Source: Albula goreensis
Lineage: Eukaryota > Chordata > Actinopteri > Albuliformes > Albulidae
DNA length: 64,000 nt
Reading direction: 5' to 3'
Assembly (NCBI GenBank): GCA_022829145.1
Contig: CM040761.1
Coordinates: forward strand, 622,768 to 686,767
Both the position numbers and the translations under genes were made by a program. The notes beneath the pieces are model-generated. The model saw nothing but the letters and a program-made list of their open reading frames with translations, was not told the DNA's origin and did not search any database. This document shows positions 33,572-44,085 of this stretch, one piece after another. Positions within the stretch are counted from its first letter, which is position 1. Every line of letters starts with the position of its first letter.

Positions 33572-34462
33572 CTGTACAGCCAGGCCTGTGCTACACCTCC
33601 AGACCAAGTGGTGTAGCACTAGGGCAGAAACTCCTCAACAGCATGAACAATAATGAACAATAATCCATGAATCACCCTCTTGAGTCAGTGCAAACCCACA
33701 ATCAGATGTTCAATCATACATGCTTTTTAAATGGGTTGCATACAGGACTGCATAGCTATAAAGGATATAGGATATAAAAAAGAATCACACTTCATGTATA
33801 GTAACTACTTATGATTAACTGACAGGATGGACATAAAAATGCTATTGCTGGTTTAAACAGACGAGCAAGAGGCCAGTGGACCAGACCTTGCAAAGATGAC
33901 TCATATTCCAGGTACAAAACAACTAGGCAAAGAGCGACTCACCACCACCACAAAAAAAGATTTTGAATTTTATGCTATTCCATAATTCAGTATGGCCACT
34001 AATACCTAGCAAAAATAAGACATGTTCTTGAAAGAATATAGGTGGTACTTACATCAAATAATAATAAAGAACACTGTTGACTTGGTGTTGCTGGCAACAT
34101 AGGTAATATGTCACATGACAGGATGGATGAGGTGAGGAACGAACAGAATTGGGATGTGCCCCTTGTCTCCTCCCCAGAAGTATGTGGAGGAAAAGAGGCG
34201 AGAAAATGAGTGGCTGTGAGAATGAGGGAAAATAAAGTCAGCTTCTCCACCATCAACATCAGTGTCAACTATTTTGATGTAGTAGACTAATTTCAAAGAT
34301 GGCTAAGCCAAACCTGCTCCCAATACTCTTTATGTGGACAAATATGAGTGTTGGAATCACCTAGATTTTATCTACCTACTCTGCTGTTTTGAGTCACCAT
34401 GTAAGGCTTACTGTGACGTAATAGTACTCTAACAGAAGTAAATTAGATCAACATGTAACATG
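33572..34462. other. Intergenic with decayed repeat pieces
   Basis: Mostly unrecognised. A stretch near 34150-34230 (CTCCTCCCCAGAAGTATGTGGAGGAAAAGA) resembles the palindromic element inside the hAT at 47.2 kb. A small exon-like segment at 33862-33912 on the + strand is noted among the findings. Confidence 0.4.
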
Positions 34463-34680
34463 CAGTACAATAGTCTTGGGCACCCTGGATTTTTTACATA
34501 CGTTTTTTGTAGATTATTATTTTTGTCCTCTACATAAGTGTTAGAAGAAAAGAGCAAAATTTAGATCAAATGTTAATTTTCCAAAAAATGTTTCGCAACA
34601 ATGAAAATTGAAATTTTTGTATTTCATTAGAGTACCATACTTTACAAAGTCCCGTTAATAGACCACTTAATTTTTAGATA
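34463..34680 (+). mobile_element. Left-end fragment of another Tc1-like element
   Basis: CAGTACAATAGTCTTGGGCA and the following A/T-rich bases match the left terminus of a fish Tc1-like family whose ends read CAGTxxAAxAGTCTTxGGCACC. It runs straight into the next Tc1-like element and has no coding sequence. Confidence 0.5.
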
Positions 34681-36273
34681 CCGTTATATGCAAAATAATA
34701 GCAGTCTAACATCACTAATGTGTTTAAGTGCTGATTTTGGCAGAAATGATGACAAAACATGGGGACAAATTCATAACTTGGAGTAGCAGAGTAATGGCCA
34801 ACCAACAGACTTAACAGACATGACATGCATGCTGCTGATTGGGGGTAATTGACTCATTTAATGAAAGGGGCGTGTTCAAATGAATAGCAGTGTGGAGTTC
34901 AATTAGGGAGGTCATTCAGTTTGTGAAGAAATGGGTGTCAATTATGGCCCTTATTTGAGAAAGGAAGGCAGCAGATGTTGTACCTGCTGGTTTTAGCCCT
35001 TGCTCAATGAGTAATATGGGTCGTTCCAGACATTGTCCTGAAGGAGTAAGAACTTTGATCAAAAAATTGATTGGAGAGGGGAAGACATACAAGGAAGTGC
35101 AGGAATAATTGGCTGCTCAGCTAAAAAGATGTCAAATGCTTTAAAATGTAAAAGAAAACCTGAAACGTGGTAGAAAAAGGAATACTACCATCCGCATAGA
35201 AAATAGAATAAAGAATGGCAAAGAAGCATCCAATGATCAGCTCTAGAGAGATCAAAGAAGATCTTCATTTACCTGTGAGTACTTCAACAATCAGAAGATG
35301 CCTATGTGAAGCCAAACTATTTGCAAGAAACCCTTGTAAAGTACCACTGCTGAAAAAAGACATGTATTGAGAAGGTTACAGTTTGCCAAAGAGCACATTG
35401 ACTGGCCTTTAGAGAAGTGGTGCAATATTCTATGGACAGATGAGAGCAAGATTGTTCTTTTTGGGTCTAAAGGCCACAGACAGTTTGTGAGACGACCCCC
35501 AAACACGGAATACAAGCCACAGTACACTGTGAAGACTGTAAAACATGGAGGGGCAAGCATAATGGTTTGGGGATGTTTCTCATACCATGGAGTGGGGCCC
35601 ATTTATCGCATAACCGGTTTCAGTACATAAAAATCCTGGAAGAGGTCATGTTGCCTTATGCTGAGGAAGAAATGCCCTTAAAATGGGTGTTTCAGCAGGA
35701 CAACAACCCCAAACACACCAGCAAGCGGGCAACATCCTAGTTGCAGACCAACAAGCTTGATGTCATGAAGTGGCCAGCCCAATCCTCAGACCTCAATCCG
35801 ATTGAGAATTTGTGGAGTGACCTCAAAAGTTCTGTTTTTGATGCAAAACCCAACAATGCAGAAGATCTGTGGAATTTAGTCCAGTCAGCTTGGGCTGCAA
35901 TTTCTGTGTCCAGGTGTCAAATGTTAGTTGACTCCATGCCACACAGATGTAAAGCAGTGATCCAAAATAATGGTTATAAAACTAAATATTAGTTCAGTGG
36001 TTAAAGGAAAAGCTAAATCTTCATTTCATTTTTAGTTTATACTGTATGACATTGCATTTTGTAAATGAAAATGCAGACACTACTATTTTTTGAACAACCT
36101 AATATTCTTTTTCTTCATTTTTAGTAAAGAAAAAATAATTGTTCATGTTTTCATTTGGAATTGAATGCATGCTGCTTCCTGTGCCTTTGTATGTAAGGAA
36201 ATAAATGATATTAGGAACATGGGACTTTTCCTCTGTTGTTTTAAACACGCTGCTATTATTTTGCACATAACTG
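34681..36273 (+). mobile_element. Tc1-like DNA transposon, nearly full length (1593 bp)
   Basis: TA-flanked inverted ends: left CCGTTATATGCAAAATAATA with AGCAG, right inverse ending CACATAACTG. The transposase lies on the + strand from about 34950 to 35992. The catalytic triad region is recognisable: ILWTDESK near 35430 (first Asp), QQDNNPKHTS with the Asp codon at 35699, and DLNPIENLW with the Glu codon at 35804; 34 residues separate the last two, the DD34E spacing of Tc1. The copy is dead: frames are broken in the N-terminal half, after about 35630, and by a TAG near 35738. Confidence 0.85.
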
Positions 36274-36479
36274 TATGTACCTCAGTGTATGATTAAACAA
36301 AGATAAAGAGCTGAATGAGACAAACAGATTAAGTGACACAGAAGCAGATGTAGAAGGAATCAAACAGGGGGAAGGACACAGATGTGATAGATTAACCTTA
36401 AAATCACCAATTCTTACACCATGAGGAGAGTGAGCATAGCAACAAGACAAAAGGTGGTCACCCCGCATTACCCTTTTCT

Positions 36480-37010
36480 TTCTCAAGTAGAAATTTCATG
36501 GAAGACAGGATTTTTCCTGCTCTTCTGAAGAAGCGCAAAGAAATGGGAAAGGCTGGAGACCAGAAATGCGGTGGCCAGCCAGGGAAAGTGAGTGCAGCAG
36601 ATGAGAGATCAGTCAAACTGATGTCCCTTCAAAATCAGAAGTGGAGCACTGCTATCAGCTTTTAACTCACAGAAACCACTGGAACTCAAGTGCACCCCTC
36701 TTTGATCCAGGGCAGTCCATTCAGACGTTGTCTGCATGGAACAGTTACTGCCAAACAGCCATGCCTCAAAGGTAGAGAAAAAGCCAAGAGACACAACTAC
36801 TTGCGAACATGCAAGGACTGGGGTGCAATGGTGAGGAACAATGGCAGCTAGTGCTCTGGACTGACAAGTCAAAATTTGGCATTTTTAGATCAAGCCAAAG
36901 TACAAGCAGATTCCGTGACACTGAGCAGATTACATGACACCATACCATTAGGGAGGCATCTGATTGGCCCTGATTCCTCAGCAGGACAATGATCCTGATT
37001 TTCAGTTCAT
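36480..37010 (+). mobile_element. Tc1-like transposase fragment, decayed
   Basis: Reading in mixed frames on the + strand gives an SLQNQKWSTAISF-type start, VLWTDKSKFGIF near 36855 (first catalytic Asp, with E to K at the usual TDES position) and QQDNDP near 36980 (second Asp). It is a different subfamily from the neighbouring element. No ends seen. Confidence 0.6.
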
Positions 37011-37029
37011 TGCCTCTGTCTGCACCCTC

Positions 37030-37835
37030 CACTGCCCTCTGCGGTTATGGTAACTCCAGGATTGATCTGGTGGGATCCGCCCACCTCACTGTTCTTTATG
37101 GCACTAAGGTCCTTCATAACTTTGACTTTTACATCTGATCATCTGATGGGATTGGACCTCTTCACAGCTCTGGGGTTCTCCCTCTTAGACACAGGGGGTC
37201 AGAAATTTTGACGATTGCCATGCACTGGCAGGAAAAATGGCCCGCACTGTTTGAAGGGCAGGGATTCCTCTCAGATTTTCCACCAGTTGCAGTGGTATGA
37301 TGGTATCGAACGCTGAGCTTAAGTCGATGAAGAGGAGTCTGGCGCAGGCATTCAGGTTTTCCAGATGGAACAGGGTTAGGTGGAGGGTGGTGGACTGATT
37401 TGCTCAGTATGCAAACTGCAGGGGGTCCTGTTTTTGTGGGAGGCGGACTTTAATGTGTTGCATGACAAGCCTCTCAAAACACTCCATTGCTATCGGAGCG
37501 AGAGCCACAAGTCGGAAGTCGTTCATGCAGATGCAGTGGGATTTCTTGGGGATAGGTGTGATGGTGGTGTTCTTGAGGAAAGTGGGCACTACTGCTTGGC
37601 TATGGGAGATGGTAGAGATGTCTGTGAAGACATCCTTCAGCTGTTCTGCACAGTCCTTGAGAACGCATAAAGGTATGATGTCTGGATGAGCAGTCTTTTG
37701 GGGATTAACGTTAGAGAAGGCTCTCTTCACCCTGGCTGGAGACAGTTGTAATACCTGTTCACTAGGTGTTGGTGATTTCTGTGCCATGGTGTTATTAGTG
37801 GCCTTGAAACACACGTACATGTCAGGAGGGGAGCG
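37030..37835 (-). pseudogene. LINE reverse transcriptase, inverted 5' part
   Basis: Minus-strand frame 37404-37835 reads KRAFSNVNPQKTAHPDIIPL, VLKDCAEQLKDVFTDI, TTITPIPKK, NDFRLVALAPIAMECFERLV and DPLQFAY, the fingers and palm entry of a CR1/L2/Rex-type non-LTR reverse transcriptase. Further decayed sequence continues to about 37200. Its own upstream part lies at 39116-39310 on the same strand, separated by a solo LTR. Confidence 0.8.
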
Positions 37836-39109
37836 TGACAACCCGCCATCATGGTGAGTTTTCTTTATTGGTGATTGGGGGCACGCATGCGGTATGTGGA
37901 TCGGGGTGGTTTGTCTCCCGATTGGTAATCTAGCACAGTTGTCTCTTGTTCTCTCTGCACAGGGAATCAGGATAAAAGAGTGCGGGATGAGGCAGTCTGC
38001 ATTCGGGCAGCCTAGAAGTTACCAGCATGTAAATTGGGATTTTAGATGGGGTTATTTTGATCATCTGGGAATTTTTAGTTTAATTTTCTTTTGTTTGGTT
38101 ATGCTTTCGTTATTTTTGTTTTCCAAATTTTTGCAGGTGTTTTTCGTTGTAGGCTTCGTTTCGTTCCTTTTGTTATGGTCTGCTTGTTTGCTTGGGTTTT
38201 GTTGGGAGAAATCCAGCGGGGGGGATTTCTTTTTAGGTACGTGTATGGAGGCAGTGACTGCATGCTTGGGACCGTGTCAGCGGCCGACTGAGAAAAGGGA
38301 CTGAGGAACTGGCAGTGCACAGCATGGGAGAGGAGAGAAGGCAACAGCGGTGGAGCTGCATACCATGGGCTGGGCAGGACGCAAGCGTGGTTATAGCCTC
38401 AGTGGTGAGAGGGACGTGAACCAAGAATCATAACAACACTTGCGCATGTAACCCGGCTCTGCCCAGTCCACAGAGGGGTGATGTTGGTGTTTTGTCTTCC
38501 TTGGATGCCTTAGCCTTCCAAGCCCTGTGCAGACAGTGAAACGGGAGACCATCAGCGTGTGGCCATGGCGGTTCCAGGACACTGGAGGAGAGGCAGTCTC
38601 TGCCTGGTTTTCTTTTGGGTTTTGTTTTTTATTTTGTGGCGCAGAGGAGGCCCGGCTTCTTGTCAATGCGGGCCAAGTTGCGGCCCACCTTTAGTTTTTG
38701 TTTGTGTGTATGTGTGTGTGTGGACCTCCCTCCCTGGTGTGTTATTCCCCCCTGAGCTGGCCAAGAGAGGGCTGGCCTGTGCTGCGTGAGCAGGTCCGGA
38801 AGAGGGTCCGAATCCAATGCTGTGTGGAGTGAGTGTGGGGCACGGGATACTTGATGGGTTTTTTAGCTTGTGGTGCTGGTGAGGGGAAGTCCCTCTCCTG
38901 AGGGTTCTCCCACGTGGCACGGGGCCAGCCGGTAGCGGGGCTGACAGTGGGAGAGGGAAAGTTGGAAAGGGGGCAGGGGTCAAAGCGGGTGGCTGCCTGA
39001 GCATGAGTTTTTACTGCTTCTAAATAAAAATGAAGTCTCTGCTCGCCTAATTCCCTGTGTTCTGGTGTTCGTGTGGGTGGGTCCTGGTACCTTTTGTGGG
39101 AGAGTATCA
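37836..39109 (+). mobile_element. Probable solo LTR (about 1.27 kb) splitting the LINE
   Basis: The minus-strand LINE frame stops at about 37835 and resumes at about 39116, so the piece between is an insertion. It starts TGACAACCC and ends GAGTATCA (TG...CA), contains AATAAA near 39022 followed by a GT-rich tail, as in an R-U5 region, and has no coding capacity. The flanks GAGCG and GGGGCG are similar but not identical, so target duplication is suggestive only. The exact 3' end could vary by a few bases. Confidence 0.5.
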
Positions 39110-39115
39110 GGGGCG

Positions 39116-39310
39116 CTACCACTACTGACATAAAAGTTATTGAGTCTCTCTAGTCCCTACCAGGGGTCATTGTGGCATGTTTGAGGGGCGGGCTTGTAGT
39201 GATGGTCTGGAAACCTTGCCACAAATGGCGTGTGTCCTTCTTGTCTGTGAAGTGACTGTTGACTTTCTGCCCATACTTCATCTTTGCCTCCCTGATACCC
39301 CAGGGACAGG
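39116..39310 (-). pseudogene. LINE, inverted 5'-most part (endonuclease-RT linker)
   Basis: The minus strand reads fragments such as VNSHFTDKKDTRHLWQGFQT, typical of the segment before the reverse transcriptase in CR1/L2-type LINEs, where a LWQGIQTIT-like block is conserved. It continues across the LTR insertion into the segment at 37835. Confidence 0.65.
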
Positions 39311-39317
39311 TTTGTTT

Positions 39318-39600
39318 AGGCAGGGGACATGGAGACGGTTGGGTCCTACAAATACCTGGGATTGCACCTGGACAACAGACTGGAGTGGACTGGTAACACC
39401 GAGGCCCTGTACAGGAAGGTACAGAGCCGCCTCTACTTCCTGAGGAGGCTCCGGTCCTTTGGTGTGTGCAGGAAAATGTTATGGATGCTCTACCAGTCTG
39501 TTGTAGCAGGTGTGGCAGTTTACTGCGGCAACAGCATTAGGGCAGGTGATGCCAATAGACTCCACAAACTTCTAAAGGCTGGCTCTGTTGTTGGAGTCTT
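39318..39600 (+). pseudogene. LINE, 3' part (reverse transcriptase thumb), opposite orientation
   Basis: The + strand reads VGSYKYLGLHLDNRLEW, ALYRKVQSRLYFLRRLRSFG and LYQSVVAGVAVYCGNS, the C-terminal reverse transcriptase region of the same LINE type. It abuts the inverted 5' part, an arrangement typical of 5' inversion during integration. Confidence 0.8.
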
Positions 39601-39607
39601 GCTTTTT

Positions 39608-39759
39608 CTTGATTAACAATAAAACAAATAATTCACAGAGTAATCAATACCAGCTGACGTAAATAGCGTACGTTCATTATATCCTTGGATGTTTTTAATC
39701 AGTTTATGTCAATTGGTGTTGATTACTCAGTGAATTACTTGTTTTATTGTTAATCAAGG
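39608..39759. mobile_element. 152-bp foldback MITE
   Basis: CTTGATTAACAATAAAACAA at the left and the inverse TTGTTTTATTGTTAATCAAG at the right; the 45-base arms differ at about four positions. The spacer of about 60 bp is unrelated. No coding capacity. Confidence 0.85.
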
Positions 39760-40030
39760 ACGATAAATGAGAACAGGTTGAACATAATGATAGGTATAAA
39801 GGTAAAGTTAGTTCCTCCCGTTTTGATTTCACCAGCTGCCACTGGTCCACACATGTTAAATATCACACATTGTGGACTTGCAATCTCGTCAGTACAAATT
39901 TTGTGAACATATAAGACAGCTGATTGTTGGACAATCTCACAGGATACCAGGTTTGTCAGTTTTTGCAAGAAATTAATCTATGTGAAGATTTCAGGCAATG
40001 ATCTATTGATAATCAAGTATTTAAGGGTTT

Positions 40031-40640
40031 CCTGGAGTGATTGGCTGCATTGACAGTGCCCACATTCCAATGAAAGTTCCCTCAGTCAATGAAGGAGGTT
40101 TTGTGAATACAAATTCATTCCACACCATTAATGTGCAGGTGAAGACAGAGTTTTCTTTAAAACACTTCACATCACAATATACTGTAACAAATCAATTGTT
40201 CTTCTGCACTGTAAAGATAGTATGTAGCAGCCTACATCATTGCGAATATTGAAGCCAAATGGCCAGACTCTGTCCATGACTCTCAGATTTCTCAGAGTCC
40301 ACACTGAGCAATAAATTTGCACAAGGTAAATGAAACTTATTAAAGGACAAAGTTTGAAATCCTGGTTGAACTTCAATTAATCTTCCCCCCCACCCCCCAT
40401 TTGATGTCAGGTCAGTGTGATGGCATGCTACTTGGGGACAGGGGGTACCTCTGCCTGCCCACTCTGATGACCCCTTACCTTGAGCCTGTGCCTGGACCAC
40501 ATCAACACCATAACTTGTCTCACTGCAGGACTAGAGCCAGGGTTGAGATGACCATTGGAATTCTCAAGGCCGGTTCCAGTGCCTGCGTGGGTGCAGGGTT
40601 CCCCAGTGAGGACATGTGACATTATTGTGGCATGTGTGTG
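40031..40640 (+). pseudogene. PIF/Harbinger transposase (HARBI1-like) remnant
   Basis: GVIGCIDSAHIPMKVPS then FVNTNSFHTINVQV at 40031-40140, WPDSVHDSQIS near 40260 and LLGDRGYLCLPTLMTPYLEP with RTRARVEMTIGILKA at 40425-40570 are the successive blocks around the DDE residues of Harbinger transposases and vertebrate HARBI1. Frameshifts and an AT-rich insertion at about 40145-40240 break it. HARBI1-like host genes retain intact frames, so this is a dead transposon. Confidence 0.8.
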
Positions 40641-41346
40641 TGTTCCACGATATTGCTACAATTAGGGGAGAGTGACACCCTGTCCAACAAGCTTGAGCCC
40701 TTTCTACAATCAAATACTTTAATATCATTCTGACACATGGACCACATGACAACTATGAACAACATCACACTGGCTAAAGTGTGCCGTTGAGGTGGACGGA
40801 CCCTCCTCGAGGAAAAACCAGACGTGCTCTGTTAGATAATTAGGACATGCAAATTTTAATGTGGGAGAAAACGATCAGATAGCCACACATGATATTCACA
40901 TTGCATATCTCTATAGGCCTCACTGTGTCCTCCATTCCAGAGGCAGCTGATAAAGTCTCCTCATCATCATCATCCTCCTCCTGTGGTGAAGATGATCAAA
41001 AATGTTTGTTGAAGGCTACACAAAACCATTAGGCAGAATTTGTGTCAAAAAATTGTGTCAAGAGCCTTAGGGGGTTCATGAGGCTTCGTTCCCATGACAA
41101 CCAGCAAATGTATGAATGATAAATCTATCCTTTATGTAGGCACTTGTGTCCTGGGGGTGGTGGGCTCTGATGGGCTACCACTAGGGATGCCTTCAGCACT
41201 GGGCATTCCACTGTTCTGAGCAAGGGCCAGCTCCTCAGCTTCTGTGAGAGGTGGTGGTTGCGGCCCACCACCTGTTTTTCAGGCCTCAGCCTTCTTCCTA
41301 TTGGCTAGAGGGAAATTCAGCTTACATAGGCCTGATATGAGGCTGT
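40641..41346. other. Unassigned, probably Harbinger flank
   Basis: No protein match found. It may hold the remaining non-coding part or second gene of the Harbinger element, but I cannot show this. Confidence 0.3.
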
Positions 41347-42256
41347 GGCTGTGTTCCAATTTGAAAAAATGCTTGCTTCTTCATGCTCACTCACCCTCCA
41401 ATGGAGGAGGGAATCCCCAAAGTCCCGGATGTAAGATGGCTGCCACCGGAAGGGTGATGCCATTCCAGTTTTATCGAGTGGAGGGAGGATTTTCATTTGC
41501 TCAAGCCCTCTGTTTTCCTCCCTCCAATAGTGCAAACTAAAAATCTAATTTCTATTTCACAGTCACATATAGGCACTGTCATGTTCTTTACACGTGGTCA
41601 TTGAGGGGTTGTTGCAGTACCTTGTGATCCGGGCAGGTGTAGACAGACAAGGCAGGTAGGCATAGCTGGTAATTAGCGGGACAGGACAGGACAGGCAGGC
41701 AGGGTAGCAAGCAGGCGGGCAGGATAGCAAGTGGGCAAACAAGGTAGCAGGCAAGCAACAGAATAATCCAAAAGGGTGTTTGATGATTATATGCAAAAAT
41801 AATAAAGGTAAAATAAATAATAAGAATAATAATTCACTGAATAAATCTAAATCTCCAGTTTCTTCTTAAATTCTAAACTTTAAATCAAAGTACAACGATG
41901 ATAGCAACGTTGGCGACGACGGTAAAGAATTTTAGGCTTCAGTGCCTTCCACGTTCAACTCCATTGTCTAACTGAACTGAAAAGCCATTTTACTTAAAAT
42001 ACAAAATAAGAGTATAATTTCAAATTAAAAGTTCTCTATTCAAGACTAAGAGTTCTAAAGAATTAACTGAAGAAAACATTGGTAACAAACCTCTTGTTCA
42101 AGACAAAACAACAAATACATATATAAAAACAAATATATATATGCCAATTTCCAATTAACTTAATTTAGGCTCCTACGCATCGGAAAAACCTTGGAGAGCT
42201 CACTCGATTGGAGGGAAGAAGTGAAGGGAGCATTTTATTCGGATTGGAACACAGCC
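41347..42256. mobile_element. 910-bp non-autonomous DNA transposon with inverted ends
   Basis: GGCTGTGTTCCAAT at 41347-41360 is inverted exactly at 42243-42256, and similarity continues inwards with mismatches (CTCACTCACCCTCCAATGG versus CTTCCCTCCAATCGAGTG in reverse). The interior is AT-rich with a short GGACA/GGCAG tandem region near 41680-41760. No transposase and no clear target duplication. Confidence 0.7.
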
Positions 42257-42686
42257 TATAAGTAAGACAATGAAGTAGCTATAAGCAAAATATGTCTATA
42301 TGTTTATGTTTCTTTAATTGCTGCCAAGTGTGCTTTGTTCCTGTTGGATTACAGCTAAGTAAGAGGACAGAACATGCACATACACACACACACACGTATT
42401 AATTTTATGTAATACACTTGACTTTGATTTCCTGAAGTGGTGGCAATTTGGTGGGAAGTTAAAAAAGTGTGCAAAGCTCTATTTTATACACATTATTTTT
42501 AATACACACACAAGTCAAGTGAATGTTGAATTAGTGAACTACACTTTATGAACTTCATTGTGTCAGACACTTATGCATTGACTCACTCAGCAGTTTTCTC
42601 CCCATGCCAGCTCACGCTTTTTGGCTGCTGCTGCTATGTTACTTTTTTCTGAGAAATATGCTCATAATCCACATACGCGGTCATTA

Positions 42687-43710
42687 CAGTTTTTCTCAAT
42701 CACTTACACAACATTACTGGGCCTATTAACTAAACATTCCCAAACCATAATGCCATTTCCCAAAAGACAGACCCATTTCCCACAACTTTAAACATTATTC
42801 CCATGTTTTCATGTATGATCCAGATTTGTTAAATTCTTTGTGAAAAACTCCACACACAAATCCATTCATTCATCACTGGCTACACAATGTGCTCATTTAG
42901 AAAGCACGGGCATTCAATATCATTAAATCAAGTCATTAGAACTCAAACCCAATTAACACACATTTACCTATATGTACACACTAAGAGTCAAAATTATTCA
43001 CACACTACTCAGGTCCACAGGATGGATAGATAAAAGGGCCATGGGTAAGTTCGCGTTTTGGGTCCAGAAAGACCTGAAGATGATTAAGAGAACACATGAG
43101 AGGTGGAGAAGGAGGAAGTGGAAGGGCAAGGGCAAGGATGTTGCTGATGAGATCCATGTAAATCTAGATGGCCGTGTTGTTCATGGGCTGTCAATGAAGC
43201 AATCTGAGCCACTTCCCAGTAGCCTCTATAATCTGGACCTTCAGTGGTCTACAAGATCATGTATATTGACTGGACCACAGGGAGCCAGCACAACCAGAGC
43301 AGCCTGCTAAGAATAACATTGCCTGTAAAGTTGATGAGAATCTCTGACCAGAGACAGGATGCTGAGGCAGAATATATGTGATTTCTGTATGTACAAACTG
43401 GTTTTTTTTTTCATTAGTTTATAATGGTAGCTGTGGAAATTATTTTACTGTATTCAGTGTTTTTTTTATTATTTGCATATTTTTACAGTACATTTACTTT
43501 GTCAATCAATTTCAGTTTACATTACATTATAGGTGTTTTGCAGGCACTCCTATCCATAGCAGCATACAACTCAAAAGTTTATTGTACTACAGTATATTAA
43601 TTGATTAAAACTTTGAAAATATATACATGTTTTCTTTCTTTACATTGTGTTCATCCTGTAAAGAGTGTTATTGTTCTGGGGGGGAAAACCACAAGCGCCA
43701 TTATTCATTG
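42687..43710 (+). mobile_element. Tc1/IS630-like element copy C, internal deletion
   Basis: Left terminus CAGTTTTTCTCAATCACTTA after a TA. The region 42830-43320 closely matches the inverse of 52860-53350 in copy A, and 43311-43620 matches the inverse of 52280-52500. The roughly 0.33-kb middle that encodes the catalytic IWDNASFH block in copy A is missing at about 43310. Weaker similarity to the family's 3' region ends near 43710 (ATTATTCATTGCA). The frame at 42972-43310 is a non-functional N-terminal piece rich in Lys and Arg. Confidence 0.7.
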
Positions 43711-44007
43711 CACTACCATACATTGTCTTCATTGTCTTGTATGTGTATATGGCGGGTTATGTTACCTTAGGTTTGTTCAACCCAGAGTTCATGTTTAAGT
43801 TGAGGGTTTGCTAAACCTGCTTTCTGAAACACACCCAGGTATTCTAATAAATCACAATCAAAACAAATTGCGGTGATGCAGAATTCCAAATACAATGACA
43901 TTTTACATACATCACTTTCTATAGTGACTTAATCCCATATGAGGAACATGAGAGCACTAGGCTGGGAATAAGGCTGTGTTTCATCACTTTCTGAAAAACC
44001 TTTGGGG

Positions 44008-44085
44008 TTTATAATAATACTAATAATTATAATAATCATCATCATTTTATTATTATTATTATTATGATTATTATTATTATTAACA
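44008..44085. repeat. (TTA)n / (TAA)n trinucleotide tract
   Basis: Mixed ATA, ATC and TTA triplets, an interrupted simple repeat. Confidence 0.9.

Noticed and set aside
40031-40640. Host HARBI1 gene
   Set aside because: The blocks match, but frameshifts and an internal AT-rich insertion break the frame; HARBI1 in vertebrates is intact, so this is a transposon remnant.
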